Under the pieces are notes generated by a model that saw only the letters and a program-made list of their open reading frames with translations, ran no database searches and was not told the origin of the DNA. The translations under genes and the position numbers were made by a program. DNA of 64,000 nucleotides. Origin: Selenomonas sputigena_A (GTDB lineage: Bacteria; Bacillota; Negativicutes; Selenomonadales; Selenomonadaceae). Below, in pieces: positions 1 to 8,484 of the stretch (position 1 is the first letter of the stretch; every line of letters begins with the position of its first letter). The stretch is from contig NZ_CP194411.1 in NCBI RefSeq assembly GCF_051603425.1, positions 806,001 to 870,000 of the forward strand, in the 5' to 3' direction.

Positions 1-609
1 ATTCGTGTCGCCCACATAGTCATAGCCCCAGACCTCCTGGAGAATCTGGTCGCGCGTCAGGACATTCGGCTTGTTGCGCAGCATGTATTCGAGCAGCGAA
101 TACTCCTTCTTCGTCAGCTCCACAAGCTCGCCCTTCACGCGCACCTCATAGCGCCCCGGATAAAGCACGAGATCCTTCACTGCCAGCACGCGCTCCTCGC
201 GGTTGCCCTCCTCGTTTGCCCGATGCACGCGCAGCGCCGCGCGAATGCGCGCAAAAAGTTCCTGAATGGCGAACGGCTTCGTAATGTAATCGTCAGCGCC
301 GATATCAAGCCCGCTGACCTTGTCCTCCACATCATCCTTCGCCGTCAGCATGATGATCGGCACATCGCTGATCTCGCGCACACGGCGGCAGACCTCGAGT
401 CCGTCCATCTCCGGCAGCATGATATCGAGAAGCACGAGATCGTAATGATCCTGCACAATGCGCTCATAGGCGCGGCGGCCATTATCCTCCGCCTCAGTCA
501 GGAAGCCCTCGTGCTCAAGCTCCATCTGCAGGAAGCGCGCAATGCGCCTCTCGTCCTCCACAATAAAAATCTTCTGCGGCTCATCCGCCTTCGCCAGTTG
601 ATCCGTCAT
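1..609 (-). CDS. OmpR/PhoB-type response regulator (3' end off window)
   Basis: Reading leftward from ATG 607-609, the frame stays open to the window edge, so about 203 residues are visible and the C-terminus is missing. The start follows a GGAGGAAAT ribosome site. The N-terminal half is a receiver domain: paired acidic residues in IVEDE, the phospho-acceptor Asp in LVLLDIMLPEMDG, and the conserved Lys in ADDYITKPF. It is followed by the start of a winged-helix DNA-binding domain (ELTKKEYSLLEYM, then RDQILQEVWGYDYVG), which is typical of the OmpR/PhoB class. It probably works with a sensor kinase encoded further left, outside the window. The signal it answers to cannot be told from the sequence. 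Confidence 0.9.
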   Translation of the reverse strand, partial: MTDQLAKADEPQKIFIVEDERRIARFLQMELEHEGFLTEAEDNGRRAYERIVQDHYDLVLLDIMLPEMDGLEVCRRVREISDVPIIMLTAKDDVEDKVSGLDIGADDYITKPFAIQELFARIRAALRVHRANEEGNREERVLAVKDLVLYPGRYEVRVKGELVELTKKEYSLLEYMLRNKPNVLTRDQILQEVWGYDYVGDTN

Positions 610-656
610 GCCATTTCCTCCTGTCATCTATGCCTCGGGAAGCATCTGCTCCATGC

Positions 657-1547
657 CTATGCGATCCCAGTATCCCCCAGCTGCTCCTGCATCATCGCCA
701 GAAAATTTCCGGCAGCCGCGGAAAGCGGCCTGTCCTTCTTCCAGGCGATTACCGTATGCGTCAAAATCTCCGGCTCAACGAGCCTCTTGCAGACCATCTT
801 CTCATCCGTCAAAAGACTGCGCGCCGAAAGCGGCAGAATCGCCACGCCCAGCCCCGCCTTCGCCGACAAGACATCCTGCACGATGCTGTCGCTCAAACAG
901 ATGATATCCGGCTCAAACCCCGCCTTGCGGCAGGCTGCAAGGAACACCGCCTGCCAGCGCAGCGGTATGATGACGGGCATATCCTCGAGCTCTTCCAGGC
1001 GCACTACGTCCGCCGCCTCACCGCATGGCGCCTCCTTCTGCAGAAGCACGGCCAGCGGCTCGTTGGCAAGAACGAGCGAAGCGTAGCCCTCGTTTTCCAC
1101 CTCCGTGCGCGTAATGGCGATCTCGATGATGCGGTTGTCCAGAAGCTCAAGGACACGGGCCCCCTCCGCCTCAAAAACGCGGAACGTCACGCCCTTGTAA
1201 CGCTCGTGGAACGCCGCCAGAAGCCCGGGCACGAGATTCGCGCCCGAGCTCGTGATCGTGCCGATGCGCACCTCGCCCGCCGAACCCTCGCCGACATCCT
1301 GGATCTCGCGCACCGTGCCGTCCACAAGCCCCAGGATATGCTCCACGCGTCCCTTGAGAATACGCCCCGCTTCGGTCAGGCGTATGCGGCGGCTGCCGCG
1401 TTCGAAGAGCTTTACGCCCAGCGCCCCCTCCAGTCGCTTCATCTGCCTTGAAAGCGCCGGCTGCGCCACATCGAGCCGGCTCGCCGCATGACTGATGTTC
1501 CCTTCCTCCACGATCGCATAAAAAGCGCGCATATCCTTGATTTCCAT
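657..1547 (-). CDS. LysR-family transcriptional regulator
   Basis: This encodes a 296-residue LysR-type regulator. I start it at ATG 1545-1547 (MEIKDM) because GGGAGAAAG lies just upstream; an in-frame start at 1601 would add 18 unconserved residues. Residues 1-60 form the winged helix-turn-helix (FYAIVEEGNISHAASRLD, then QPALSRQMKRLE), and residues 90-290 form the periplasmic-binding-like effector domain. Full length for the family. It lies 47 bp from the response regulator on the same strand. No obvious target gene is divergently transcribed, since the upstream neighbour is the decayed CDI locus, so the regulon is unknown. Confidence 0.9.
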   Translation of the reverse strand: MEIKDMRAFYAIVEEGNISHAASRLDVAQPALSRQMKRLEGALGVKLFERGSRRIRLTEAGRILKGRVEHILGLVDGTVREIQDVGEGSAGEVRIGTITSSGANLVPGLLAAFHERYKGVTFRVFEAEGARVLELLDNRIIEIAITRTEVENEGYASLVLANEPLAVLLQKEAPCGEAADVVRLEELEDMPVIIPLRWQAVFLAACRKAGFEPDIICLSDSIVQDVLSAKAGLGVAILPLSARSLLTDEKMVCKRLVEPEILTHTVIAWKKDRPLSAAAGNFLAMMQEQLGDTGIA

Positions 1548-1601
1548 GCTCTTTCTCCCTCTCGGCGAAACGCTCTGCCCTCCAGGATTCTCCCGAAACA
1601 T

Positions 1602-2029
1602 CCAACCGTCCGATCACATCCCAGATCCAGCCGCACCATAACAAAAAAGAAGCAAAGCAACGCCGTTCTATCCCCTTTTATTATACGAGCGACGCTTTCC
1701 CATGGCAAATGAATTTCCTCTTAGGAAATCTATGGATAAAAGAACATCCGTCTTCCCCCTGATTCTAACGATGCACCTTCCAGGTCGAGATTTTGCACAC
1801 CCCTAGCAGCAAAACTGGACACGGAAAACTGAAGATCGGACATACCTTCTTTGCAATGTCAGACACCAAAGACCATCGCCATATTCCCTCGAAAAGGGCA
1901 ATCCCAGCACCAACAAGAATCACATCCTTCATTTTCGGGAGCAATATTCTTGTAGAGCCTTATCGATTATGTTATCATTAAATTACTTTGTGATAGGTAT
2001 AGGGATATATAGGGACATCGAATATTTAG
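1602..2029. other. Intergenic stretch without a convincing gene
   Basis: About 430 bp between the LysR gene and the first CDI fragment. Short open frames exist in several registers, but none has a ribosome site with plausible coding content. The LysR promoter should lie near 1600-1750. The right half becomes AT-rich as the accessory region begins. I see no RNA gene or clear terminator. Confidence 0.4.
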
Positions 2030-2302
2030 CGAAGTGCCGAGCGACTCTGTCGTCGCTGTCCTTTCAACAGGAGAATTTATCAAATTTACAAGCATCGCTT
2101 GCATAATTGATAAATGGGGGAGCATATATGCAACGGCTGGTTTTTCTCCTGGGGTTTTCGTGGGACAATAACTGCAATGGGAGGAATTGGCGGGACAGTA
2201 AGAGTATCCTCTTCTGGGATTATAGGAGAAATCCAAGGCGGTCCCAACGTTCAACTAGGTTTAACTCTTGGCTATACATGGTACGTTGGACAGATAGGAT
2301 AA
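2030..2302 (+). pseudogene. Decayed CdiA toxin C-terminus (glycine-rich type)
   Basis: Two reading frames joined by a frameshift near 2160-2170 give a coherent protein tail: SEVPSDSVVAVLSTGEF to SIYATAGFSPGVFVG in one frame, then TITAMGGIGGTVRVSSSG to LGLTLGYTWYVGQIG in the next. Alternating glycines with serine, threonine and valine recall the glycine-rich beta C-termini of some polymorphic toxins, and the tail at 4865-5024 has the same character. It ends 4 bp before an immunity-like gene, the usual toxin/immunity order. There is no start or secretion domain, so it is a fragment of an orphan CDI module. Toxin activity is unknown. Confidence 0.5.
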
Positions 2303-2306
2303 CATC

Positions 2307-2758
2307 ATGAAAAACAAATTGCGAATACTCCCAGCTTTTATTATTCTAAGTTGGATTATTGTGCTCCTCGTAACGGGAATAGGGTATCGCCTTTTCTTCC
2401 AAGAAGAGCGTAATCTACGGATACATGATCTAGAAAATCAGCTTAATACAATTCAGAAGTTAGACGAATATCACTCAGCTCTCCCTCGTGTTGGTGCGAG
2501 CAGAGCACTCATCGCAATCTGTGTTGGGAAAAAATTCTATGTACCTCAGGGTAATGAAGCTTTTTTCCAACACTCATAAAAAACCTACAAGAAGATGGTT
2601 GGAGGGTAGATGATAGCGAACTTCATGGAAAAATCCCATCCTTGTCGGCTCAGAAAGGAATATACAAGATCGTCATAGGTGCTCTTTTTAAAAATGCTCA
2701 ATATAATTGGAAAGCAACAATCTGCTATGACGATATATTCGAGAAGCTAAGTTGGTAG
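2307..2758 (+). pseudogene. Immunity-like membrane-anchored protein, frameshifted
   Basis: ATG 2307 opens an 90-residue frame with one N-terminal membrane helix (residues 6-28). It stops at 2579 just after a six-T run at 2563-2568. Restoring one T would continue the protein in the next frame through NLQEDGWRVDDSELHGK to a stop at 2756-2758, about 150 residues in all. The restored tail resembles the layout of the protein at 4406 (a membrane anchor, then a small domain with an NGWR or DGWR motif). Position directly after a toxin tail suggests an immunity protein. The break could be real decay, slippage or a homopolymer sequencing error. Confidence 0.5.
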
Positions 2759-2761
2759 TTT

Positions 2762-2993
2762 GTTCGCAGGGAGCAACGGCATCCAGCGTAGGTACAGTCG
2801 CCACTCCGACAGTTGCTGCTGCAGAAGCGACTATCGCGTTACATGGTGGAACAACTTTTCCCCTATTTCATATAAGGTTATCCCCAGCCTTTCCATGCCT
2901 GCCAAGGGCAATGCAAATAGCACGACGAAGTCTGCCGTTGCCGCAGGAACCATCGACATCCGCGAGAATCCCGTGAAAAAACTGGACAAGTGA
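2762..2993 (+). pseudogene. CdiA/FHA pre-toxin fragments
   Basis: Remnant in two frames. First comes an alanine/valine-rich linker typical of polymorphic toxins (SVGTVATPTVAAAEATIALH, about 2780-2860). Then a stretch at about 2910-2970 reads STTKSAVAAGTIDIRENP, nearly identical to residues 151-168 of the large CdiA fragment at 8901-11234. The copy stops at 2991-2993. This is direct evidence that CdiA pieces have been duplicated along the locus. It has no start and no secretion domain. Confidence 0.6.
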
Positions 2994-3142
2994 ACGTATA
3001 CAAGCGGGGCGAATACGACGGCGTCCAGGCGATTGACGGTTTTGATAATAGGGAAATACTGATGGAGATATTCTTGGACAAGACTATTTTCATATCGTAC
3101 AAACCACTAGTATTTCCCTATAAATACTGTGGGGGAAAATTT

Positions 3143-3646
3143 ATGTTAAGTATACGCATTTCAAAATATAATCCTCAAAGAAGAGACGAAAATGGAAGAT
3201 ATGGAGAAACTACATGGACTTCTTTTTCAGATATTGGAAATTTTTTTGGGGAGCATTTGTTTACATATGAAGAATATATTCAATATGAAAATAAATATAT
3301 TTATGTATTGACCTCGTTATATAAATTATCTCCGAATAATTATTTTATTATAAAAAACCTAGAACTTTATCACAAGGATACAGATTGCGAATTTATAGAA
3401 GGTATGAAGATATACAATACTAGTGTATTCGACTCATTAATACGAAATGTCTTAAGAGAGCATCTTTGGTGTAAGCTGTATAATGATTATCTTGAGATTC
3501 ATTTTGGATATGATTATTATGTATATGTTATTTTCAAACAGGATATGAATCGGAAAGACATTAAAGATTTCTGTCAAGCAATTTTTATTCAGGGACTTTT
3601 TGTAGAAGAAATGCTATCGCCTTATAGCAAAATAAAAGATTCTTAG
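3143..3646 (+). CDS. Probable CDI immunity protein (ISKYNP/WTSFSDIG type)
   Basis: This 167-residue protein is started at ATG 3143, which has GGGGGA eight bases upstream. The frame is open 51 codons further up (to 2990), but that part looks like the tail of a decayed toxin. The N-terminus carries a distinctive block, SIRISKYNPQRRDENG followed by TTWTSFSDIG. I recall a similar block from small cytoplasmic proteins linked to polymorphic toxins, but I cannot name the family. There is no signal peptide or membrane segment. It is AT-rich compared with the pre-toxin pieces on both sides, as is usual for immunity genes. The cognate toxin is missing or destroyed. Confidence 0.55.
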   Translation: MLSIRISKYNPQRRDENGRYGETTWTSFSDIGNFFGEHLFTYEEYIQYENKYIYVLTSLYKLSPNNYFIIKNLELYHKDTDCEFIEGMKIYNTSVFDSLIRNVLREHLWCKLYNDYLEIHFGYDYYVYVIFKQDMNRKDIKDFCQAIFIQGLFVEEMLSPYSKIKDS

Positions 3647-3674
3647 GAAGAGATAACATACAATATAAAACATC

Positions 3675-3977
3675 TTCGATAAACAGAAGATCGAAGAACA
3701 GCAGGAACTTGCCGCCTTCGGTGAAGAAGCCTTCCGCCTTGCCCATAACCTCCCCGACGACGGCAGCGGCCGGAAAATCGCCGTCCATGCCATCATCGGC
3801 GGCATCATGAGCCGGATTACAGGTGCCGGCTTTGCTTCTAGAGTCATTGGCGCAGGCGTAAACGAGGCCATTATCGGCGAGATCAAGAAGATCAAGGATC
3901 CTGGCACTGCACAGATCGTCAGCGCGATTGTAGGAGCTGCAGCAGCCAAATATGAAGGGAGTAAAGATGATTTTTGA
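3675..3977 (+). pseudogene. CdiA pre-toxin fragment, copy A
   Basis: An open stretch without its own start reads KIEEQQELAAFGEEAFRLAH, then DDGSGRKIAVHAIIGG, MSRITGAGFASR, GAGVNEAIIGEIKKIKDPGT and VSAIVGAAAAK. This is the pre-toxin helical domain that precedes the toxin junction in CdiA-type proteins. The copy at 6757-7080 is nearly identical at DNA level. Here the frame runs only eight residues past AAAAK and stops at 3975-3977, before any xxNN-type junction, so the toxin has been lost. The next gene starts inside the stop region. Confidence 0.7.
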
Positions 3978-4402
3978 AAAGAACATTTTATTCTTATATT
4001 TGTTTGTATGGTAGTTTGTGTCTGTTTATCGCGTGTGCGATTGCATTGACCGCTTCCGCTATATTGTCGGTTTACGAAGAAGATTCTGTTAAGAAAGATG
4101 GTTGGAATGAATATATTTCCCTTTATCAAGCGCTCCCTTTACCTGAAGCATCACAAATTATTGAATTCAAGATCTTTGATAAAGCAAGTATACCGTTCGA
4201 TATCACCATAAAATATACAAGTGCAAAAAGCTATGAGGATGAACTGAAACAGTATTTACCGGTGCTCGAAGAATATCAAATGATAGAAATCATGCAAAAA
4301 GAGGCTCAATATGAATGCACGGATAAGAAAAGAATTATACACTTTTCATTGGACAGGCAAGATACAAAATATGTTCTCAGGCTTTCAAACGGAAGTTGGT
4401 AA
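3974..4402 (+). CDS. Small membrane-anchored protein, possible immunity protein
   Basis: 142 residues from TTG 3974, overlapping the stop of the pre-toxin fragment; GAAGGGAG lies about 12 bases upstream. One hydrophobic segment near residues 8-30 should anchor it in the membrane with the remainder outside. The soluble part (about residues 35-142) has no motif I recognise. It is followed after 3 bp by a second anchored protein of similar layout. Position after a pre-toxin fragment suggests immunity, but this is inference. AT-rich. An alternative ATG at 3967 is in a different frame that stops after 15 codons. Confidence 0.5.
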   Translation: MKRTFYSYICLYGSLCLFIACAIALTASAILSVYEEDSVKKDGWNEYISLYQALPLPEASQIIEFKIFDKASIPFDITIKYTSAKSYEDELKQYLPVLEEYQMIEIMQKEAQYECTDKKRIIHFSLDRQDTKYVLRLSNGSW

Positions 4403-4405
4403 AAA

Positions 4406-4801
4406 ATGAATAGACCTGTTATAAAATATTCAATCTGTGTTGCAGGGATGGGATTCTTGCTCTTTTGGCTATGGGGCTATTTCTATCATCCGCTGCACTA
4501 TGGTGAGCATACGGATCAGGATGAGGCCACACTGGCTTATGCTCTGCACGATTTAACTGAAATTCAACAGTGTGATATTATCAACATACAGAAGTCCACT
4601 TATCTGGGAGGCGGACGCGCTCTTGCCATCGAGGTGCAAGGAGACTTTAAAGATGCTTTATCTGCCGATAAAATGGCGGAGAATGGCTGGAGAAATATAA
4701 AAACAACCGCAAACTCTCTATCTGCCGAAAAAAAGAATTATTGCATAGAAATACAACAAAAGAAAACCCGATATATGCTGATAATCACTGCAAGAAAATA
4801 G
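4406..4801 (+). CDS. Small membrane-anchored protein, possible immunity protein
   Basis: 131 residues, starting three bases after the stop of the previous gene, so the pair is probably co-transcribed. Residues 8-27 form a membrane anchor; the remainder is a soluble alpha/beta-looking domain with the block ALAIEVQGDFKDALSADKM followed by NGWR. That block resembles the frameshifted gene at 2307-2758 in layout, so the two may be distant relatives. The stop abuts another pre-toxin scrap, GGIMSQITSAGFASG, which puts this gene between two CdiA fragments. Function is inferred from context only. Confidence 0.5.
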   Translation: MNRPVIKYSICVAGMGFLLFWLWGYFYHPLHYGEHTDQDEATLAYALHDLTEIQQCDIINIQKSTYLGGGRALAIEVQGDFKDALSADKMAENGWRNIKTTANSLSAEKKNYCIEIQQKKTRYMLIITARK

Positions 4802-5024
4802 CGGCGGCATCATGAGCCAGATTACAAGCGCGGGGTTTGCTTCTGGTGTAATTGCATAAGAGTCAACGAGGCCATTCCTGTCACAGTTAGTGGTACAGTT
4901 GGTACGATATTAGATTCCAATGGGATAATGTTTGGTAGCCAAGATATGGTGGACAAACTGTCTGGAGTAAGCATAGGTTTTGGTATTGGCGGAGGGATAA
5001 GCATATCTCTAAGGGAGGAATAAC
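4802..5024 (+). pseudogene. CdiA pre-toxin scrap and toxin tail
   Basis: The first 50 bases repeat the pre-toxin sequence (GGIMSQITSAGFASGVIA) and hit a stop at 4857-4859. From about 4877 a second open stretch reads VTVSGTVGTILDSNGIMFG, then SGVSIGFGIGGGISISLREE and a stop at 5022-5024. This glycine-rich beta tail is of the same kind as the one ending at 2302. It ends just before the ribosome site of the next immunity-like gene. The middle of the toxin has been deleted. Confidence 0.55.
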
Positions 5025-5026
5025 GC

Positions 5027-5491
5027 ATGGACAAACAGATGGTGGAAGTACTAAACAATATTCACTTTGCAGAGAGATATCAAGCTCTACGCACACAATA
5101 TTCTTTTGATCTAAAAGAGAGCTTTGCAACCTATGATAATTCGTATGTTTTGGCGATGCTTCGAGAGATAGGTTATGCATCTGTAAAATATTGGAGAAAA
5201 GAGAACTTTTTCCAAGCAAGAAAAAAGGGCAACATATATGAATTTAGATATCATATACGTATAAAGTATGGTATTGCTGAATTGATGTGGTATGTTATGA
5301 AAAATAATAAATATTATGAAGGGGATACTTTTCCAAATTTAGAATACGAACTGTTGAATCTGGAAAATAGAAACCACCTGCCAAATTTCCGCAACTATGA
5401 AGACCTCCGAGGAATTCTCACAATAGCATTTCAGATGTGTGAAGACATGACAGCTGAGTTTTTGAAAGTATATGGTGACTCCATCGGATAA
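5027..5491 (+). CDS. Probable CDI immunity protein
   Basis: 154 residues from ATG 5027, with a strong AGGGAGGA site that lies inside the end of the preceding toxin tail. No signal peptide or membrane segment; the protein looks mostly helical and rich in Tyr, Asn and Glu. I do not recognise the family. The tight coupling to a toxin C-terminus (3 bp from its stop) is the normal cdiA-cdiI arrangement, and this is the reason for the call. Confidence 0.55.
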   Translation: MDKQMVEVLNNIHFAERYQALRTQYSFDLKESFATYDNSYVLAMLREIGYASVKYWRKENFFQARKKGNIYEFRYHIRIKYGIAELMWYVMKNNKYYEGDTFPNLEYELLNLENRNHLPNFRNYEDLRGILTIAFQMCEDMTAEFLKVYGDSIG

Positions 5492-5642
5492 CACTCCCCC
5501 CCTTTATACTCCTCTTTGGCAACTAAGAGAGAATCTATTTAACCCAACAGCCATCCATACCATTCTTTCAGACGACATTTATTTCTTTCAAGGGAAAAGG
5601 CTTCTTGCAAATTGGGCCTATGGAAGGGTGCCAGACGAATGA
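5472..5642 (+). pseudogene. Possible toxin C-terminal remnant
   Basis: A 56-codon frame overlaps the end of the previous gene by 20 bases and reads MVTPSDNTPPLYTPLWQL, later DDIYFFQGKRLLANWAYG, with stop TGA at 5640-5642. The opening resembles LVTPSDIAQPLL in the CdiA fragment at 7088-8017. Its stop overlaps the start of the next gene. It may be the tail of another deleted toxin; a short real gene is possible but has no good ribosome site. Confidence 0.3.
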
Positions 5643-6760
5643 ACACCATTTGGATAAAGCATGAGAAATTATGCAAAATACTTATTGCCTTGACCTTTAT
5701 ATGCCTGTTTATTGGAATAGGAAGAGTGTTATTTCCATATTACGCGCAACAAACAAAATTCTCCGGCAGTATCGTTGGTTGGTATTGGAATACCGAGCGA
5801 ATTCCACGTTTTATCATCAAGGATCCCAATCATTTAGAACGCGAAACAATTTTCGACGTTTCAGATATAGTGCCAGAAGGTTTCTTTCTGTCCTTTGTCG
5901 CGCTCACAAAGGAAGGCCTGTATTTTCGTCTGATAGGAACAAGAGAAGAAACATATTCACGAATTCCTCAAATCATGTGCTTGACTGAAAAAGATTTACG
6001 ACAAGTTCCTGTTATATGGCCAGACACGACAGACGATCTGATTTCTAGCAGACTATATGTATATCCTGATAAATTTTATCTCCTCTTCGCCTCAAAGGAT
6101 CGTAGCCTTCCGTATAAAGTGTATTCTATCCCTAAAGAAGGCGGAGAAGCTAAAGAAATCTATGATGATCTAAGCATGCGATCCTTTGGGGATGATATCA
6201 GTCAAAAGGATGGCGCCCCCCTGCAATACAAGGATGGCCTCATCTGCATCCGACAGAATGATTCTGTCTTGGTATTCGTAAACGATGAAGGCGAAGAGCC
6301 TCTATTTCCTTTGCCGGTCGGAACAGCGAAACTTCTGAAGGGCTGGTATGAAGAAGGCAAAAGCATCTTGCTTTGGAGCCGTGACCCGAATTACGCTGTT
6401 GTTGTCAATTTGCAGGGAGAAGTATTGTTTGAGCTGTATCGATCGTGGTTCTTGAGTTCAAGCTGTTGGGATGTGCATGGAAATGCGACCAACGGAATCT
6501 TGTTCACGGAAGCATCCTTAGTGGATTTTGGATATTTTCCTGGATTCTACGCGCTGGATTTTTTCCGTAAAGAGCGGGTTCGGCATTTTGACTCTGGCAT
6601 CTACGATACACGCACAGGCAATATGATTCCGCTTTATTGGAAAAACCAGATTTCTCCCACGGGTTGGTCTAAGGTAGATTATGATCCAGATTTCTTTGAA
6701 CGACTGCTTGCGTCGGCAAAAAGAAATCGTGCTGTCCCTAGCATAGTCGACAAGCAATAA
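5639..6760 (+). CDS. Membrane-anchored protein with beta-rich extracytoplasmic domain
   Basis: 373 residues from ATG 5639 (MNTIWIKHEK). Upstream AAGGGTG gives a weak ribosome site; the frame is open to 5612 without support. One N-terminal membrane helix (residues 12-30) is followed by about 340 residues of aromatic-rich, strand-like sequence that could be a propeller fold. It sits between a toxin-like tail and a pre-toxin fragment (its stop is followed at once by KIEEQQELAAVFGEE), so an immunity role is plausible, though it is larger than most immunity proteins. I do not recognise a family. Confidence 0.5.
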   Translation: MNTIWIKHEKLCKILIALTFICLFIGIGRVLFPYYAQQTKFSGSIVGWYWNTERIPRFIIKDPNHLERETIFDVSDIVPEGFFLSFVALTKEGLYFRLIGTREETYSRIPQIMCLTEKDLRQVPVIWPDTTDDLISSRLYVYPDKFYLLFASKDRSLPYKVYSIPKEGGEAKEIYDDLSMRSFGDDISQKDGAPLQYKDGLICIRQNDSVLVFVNDEGEEPLFPLPVGTAKLLKGWYEEGKSILLWSRDPNYAVVVNLQGEVLFELYRSWFLSSSCWDVHGNATNGILFTEASLVDFGYFPGFYALDFFRKERVRHFDSGIYDTRTGNMIPLYWKNQISPTGWSKVDYDPDFFERLLASAKRNRAVPSIVDKQ

Positions 6761-7087
6761 GATTGAAGAACAGCAGGAACTCGCCGCCGTCTTCGGTGAA
6801 GAAGCCTTCCGCCTCGCACATAACCTGCCCGATGACGGCAGCGGCCGAAAAATCGCCATCCACGCCATCATCGGCGGCATCATGAGCCAGATCACGGGTG
6901 CTGGCTTTGCTTCTGGTGCGATTGGTGCAGGCGTAAACGAGGCGATCATCGGCGAGATCAAGAAGATCAATGTCCCGGCACCGCACAGATTGTCAGCGCG
7001 ATTGTAGGTGCTGCAGCAGCCAAAGCTGTCGGCGGCAATGCAGGAGCAGGAGCAAGTGCGGCGGCGAGCGGGACGAAAAATAACTTA
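6757..7087 (+). pseudogene. CdiA pre-toxin domain, copy B, with 1-nt frameshift
   Basis: Nearly identical to the fragment at 3675-3977: EEAFRLAHNLPDDGSGRK, HAIIGGIMSQITGAGFASG, GAGVNEAIIGEIKKI. At about 6970 one base is missing compared with copy A, which reads AAGATCAAGGATCCTGG where this copy has AAGATCAATGTCCCGG. After the shift the frame continues through VSAIVGAAAAKAVGGNAGAG and SAAASGTKNNL into the toxin frame annotated at 7088. The TKNN motif probably corresponds to the VENN-type junction of other CdiA proteins. No signal or TPS domain is present. Confidence 0.7.
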
Positions 7088-8017
7088 TTGACAAAGGCGC
7101 AATTCCTGGAGAAAGAACGTCGGCTGCGAGCCGCTACAACGGAAGCTGAAAAGGAGGCAATCGAGCAGGAATACCGCAAGATTGATGAGGAAAAAGATCG
7201 GCAAGATGACGAAGAGGAAGAGCGCCTAACAAAAGAAGGAATCCTCTCGCCCGATGAAATTGCCGATATTATCAACAAGAAGAATACCGATTATGTCACC
7301 TTCGACGGACTGCAACAAATTCGTTTAGGCAGGATTTTAGTTACACCTTCGGATATAGCTCAACCTCTTCTCGATGGAAGTGCGGGTTTTGTCGTTGCTG
7401 TAGATAACAATCTGTCTGGTGGCATCGGACAGAGCCTCTATCAAGGTTGGACGGGGCACCGTATCGACAATCGAAATACCACCACCTATCATCTCTTCAA
7501 AATCATTGGAGATAGTGTAACTGGCGGCATTGGCTCATGGGGAATCGGTACGGGAATATCAATGGGGGCCGGTGGACTTATAGCCGCCCCGGAAACAGGC
7601 GGACTATCACTTTCTATATCCGCTGAAGGCGCTGCCCTTGCAGGATATGACCTCGTAGTAACAAAAAATTCGCTGGACAATATGCAAAAGGATACGAGGC
7701 AATTTATCGAATCCTTGGATAATAGCGCAAAAACGGATTTGAAAGGTGGTGACAAAACCCCATCTGGTGTCGAGCTTTCATATCATGCAGCTAAACAAGC
7801 GAATGACAGGAATTTCACTCTCAAGAATATTGATGACATTATCTTGAACAATAAGAAAACCCGCAAAAAGGAATTTCATCCAAACGGTGAAATCCGCTGG
7901 CGTTACCAAGACAAACGAGGGAATACCGTCATTACTAATGAATACGGCACAAGGGTTATTACGGTATGTTCCCATCCGGCAAGTGTAAACAATGAAAAAT
8001 ATATACCAAAGAATTAG
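7088..8017 (+). CDS. CdiA C-terminal toxin module, DUF4258/RelE-like candidate nuclease
   Basis: 309 codons from TTG 7088, but this is really the continuation of the pre-toxin domain just upstream (reading TKNNLLTKAQFLEKE). Residues 5-60 are a charged helical linker. Residues 90-200 are a glycine/alanine-rich segment typical of the region before a toxin. The last 85 residues carry the likely toxin: SYHAAKQANDRNFTLKNIDD, later RWRYQDKRGNTVITNEYG and VITVCSHP. The order His, Arg, acidic helix, strand pairs and a terminal ITV strand resembles DUF4258/BrnT-like RNases of the RelE fold. Two paralogous small genes follow at once and are probable immunity genes. Toxin class is moderately sure; expression is doubtful because of the upstream frameshift. 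Confidence 0.55.
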   Translation: MTKAQFLEKERRLRAATTEAEKEAIEQEYRKIDEEKDRQDDEEEERLTKEGILSPDEIADIINKKNTDYVTFDGLQQIRLGRILVTPSDIAQPLLDGSAGFVVAVDNNLSGGIGQSLYQGWTGHRIDNRNTTTYHLFKIIGDSVTGGIGSWGIGTGISMGAGGLIAAPETGGLSLSISAEGAALAGYDLVVTKNSLDNMQKDTRQFIESLDNSAKTDLKGGDKTPSGVELSYHAAKQANDRNFTLKNIDDIILNNKKTRKKEFHPNGEIRWRYQDKRGNTVITNEYGTRVITVCSHPASVNNEKYIPKN

Positions 8018-8029
8018 GAGTGACGCAGT

Positions 8030-8377
8030 ATGAACAAACATATGATTTTTGATAATCCACCGATTTCTTACGATGTCGTGGACGGTGTGGATTTGGAGCT
8101 ACGAGACCTATTCTTTTGCCACCCTATGATAAAAAATCATACGTGGTGCATTGAGGATAAGATTTACAAAATAACGATTGAGCTGAAAGAGGGCGATAAG
8201 TCAAAATGCGACTTGGCGCGGGAACTCTTTTTGTATCTGATTTCTACGATAGGATATAGAAGTGGAGGCAGATATTCTATCGTGGAAAAGGAAAGTGGGC
8301 TCTTTTGCGAATTTGTGACATATGGAGAAGAATGTGAGGATTACACAGGATTCTATTTTCAAGTAACTTTCACATGA
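8030..8377 (+). CDS. Probable immunity protein, paralogue 1
   Basis: 115 residues from ATG 8030 with AGGAGTGACG upstream, 12 bp after the toxin stop. No signal peptide. It shares a pattern with the next gene: ISYDV near the N-terminus, then KIYKITIE, then YRSGGRYSIVEKESGLF and EFVTYGEE near the C-terminus. The two are clearly paralogues. Immediate position behind a CdiA toxin C-terminus makes immunity the natural role. I do not recognise a named family. Confidence 0.6.
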   Translation: MNKHMIFDNPPISYDVVDGVDLELRDLFFCHPMIKNHTWCIEDKIYKITIELKEGDKSKCDLARELFLYLISTIGYRSGGRYSIVEKESGLFCEFVTYGEECEDYTGFYFQVTFT

Positions 8378-8484
8378 TTTTACAAAAAACATACTGAGAT
8401 GTCCTATTTAAATATCTAAATAAAAAACTGTACGGTAAAATCCGTTCAAACGAACTATTTCTAAAGATCGGAGCGATGATTCTT

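Noticed and set aside
223..1451. Long plus-strand open frames opposite the response regulator and LysR genes
   Set aside because: They are antisense shadows of GC-rich coding sequence, without ribosome sites or recognisable protein patterns.
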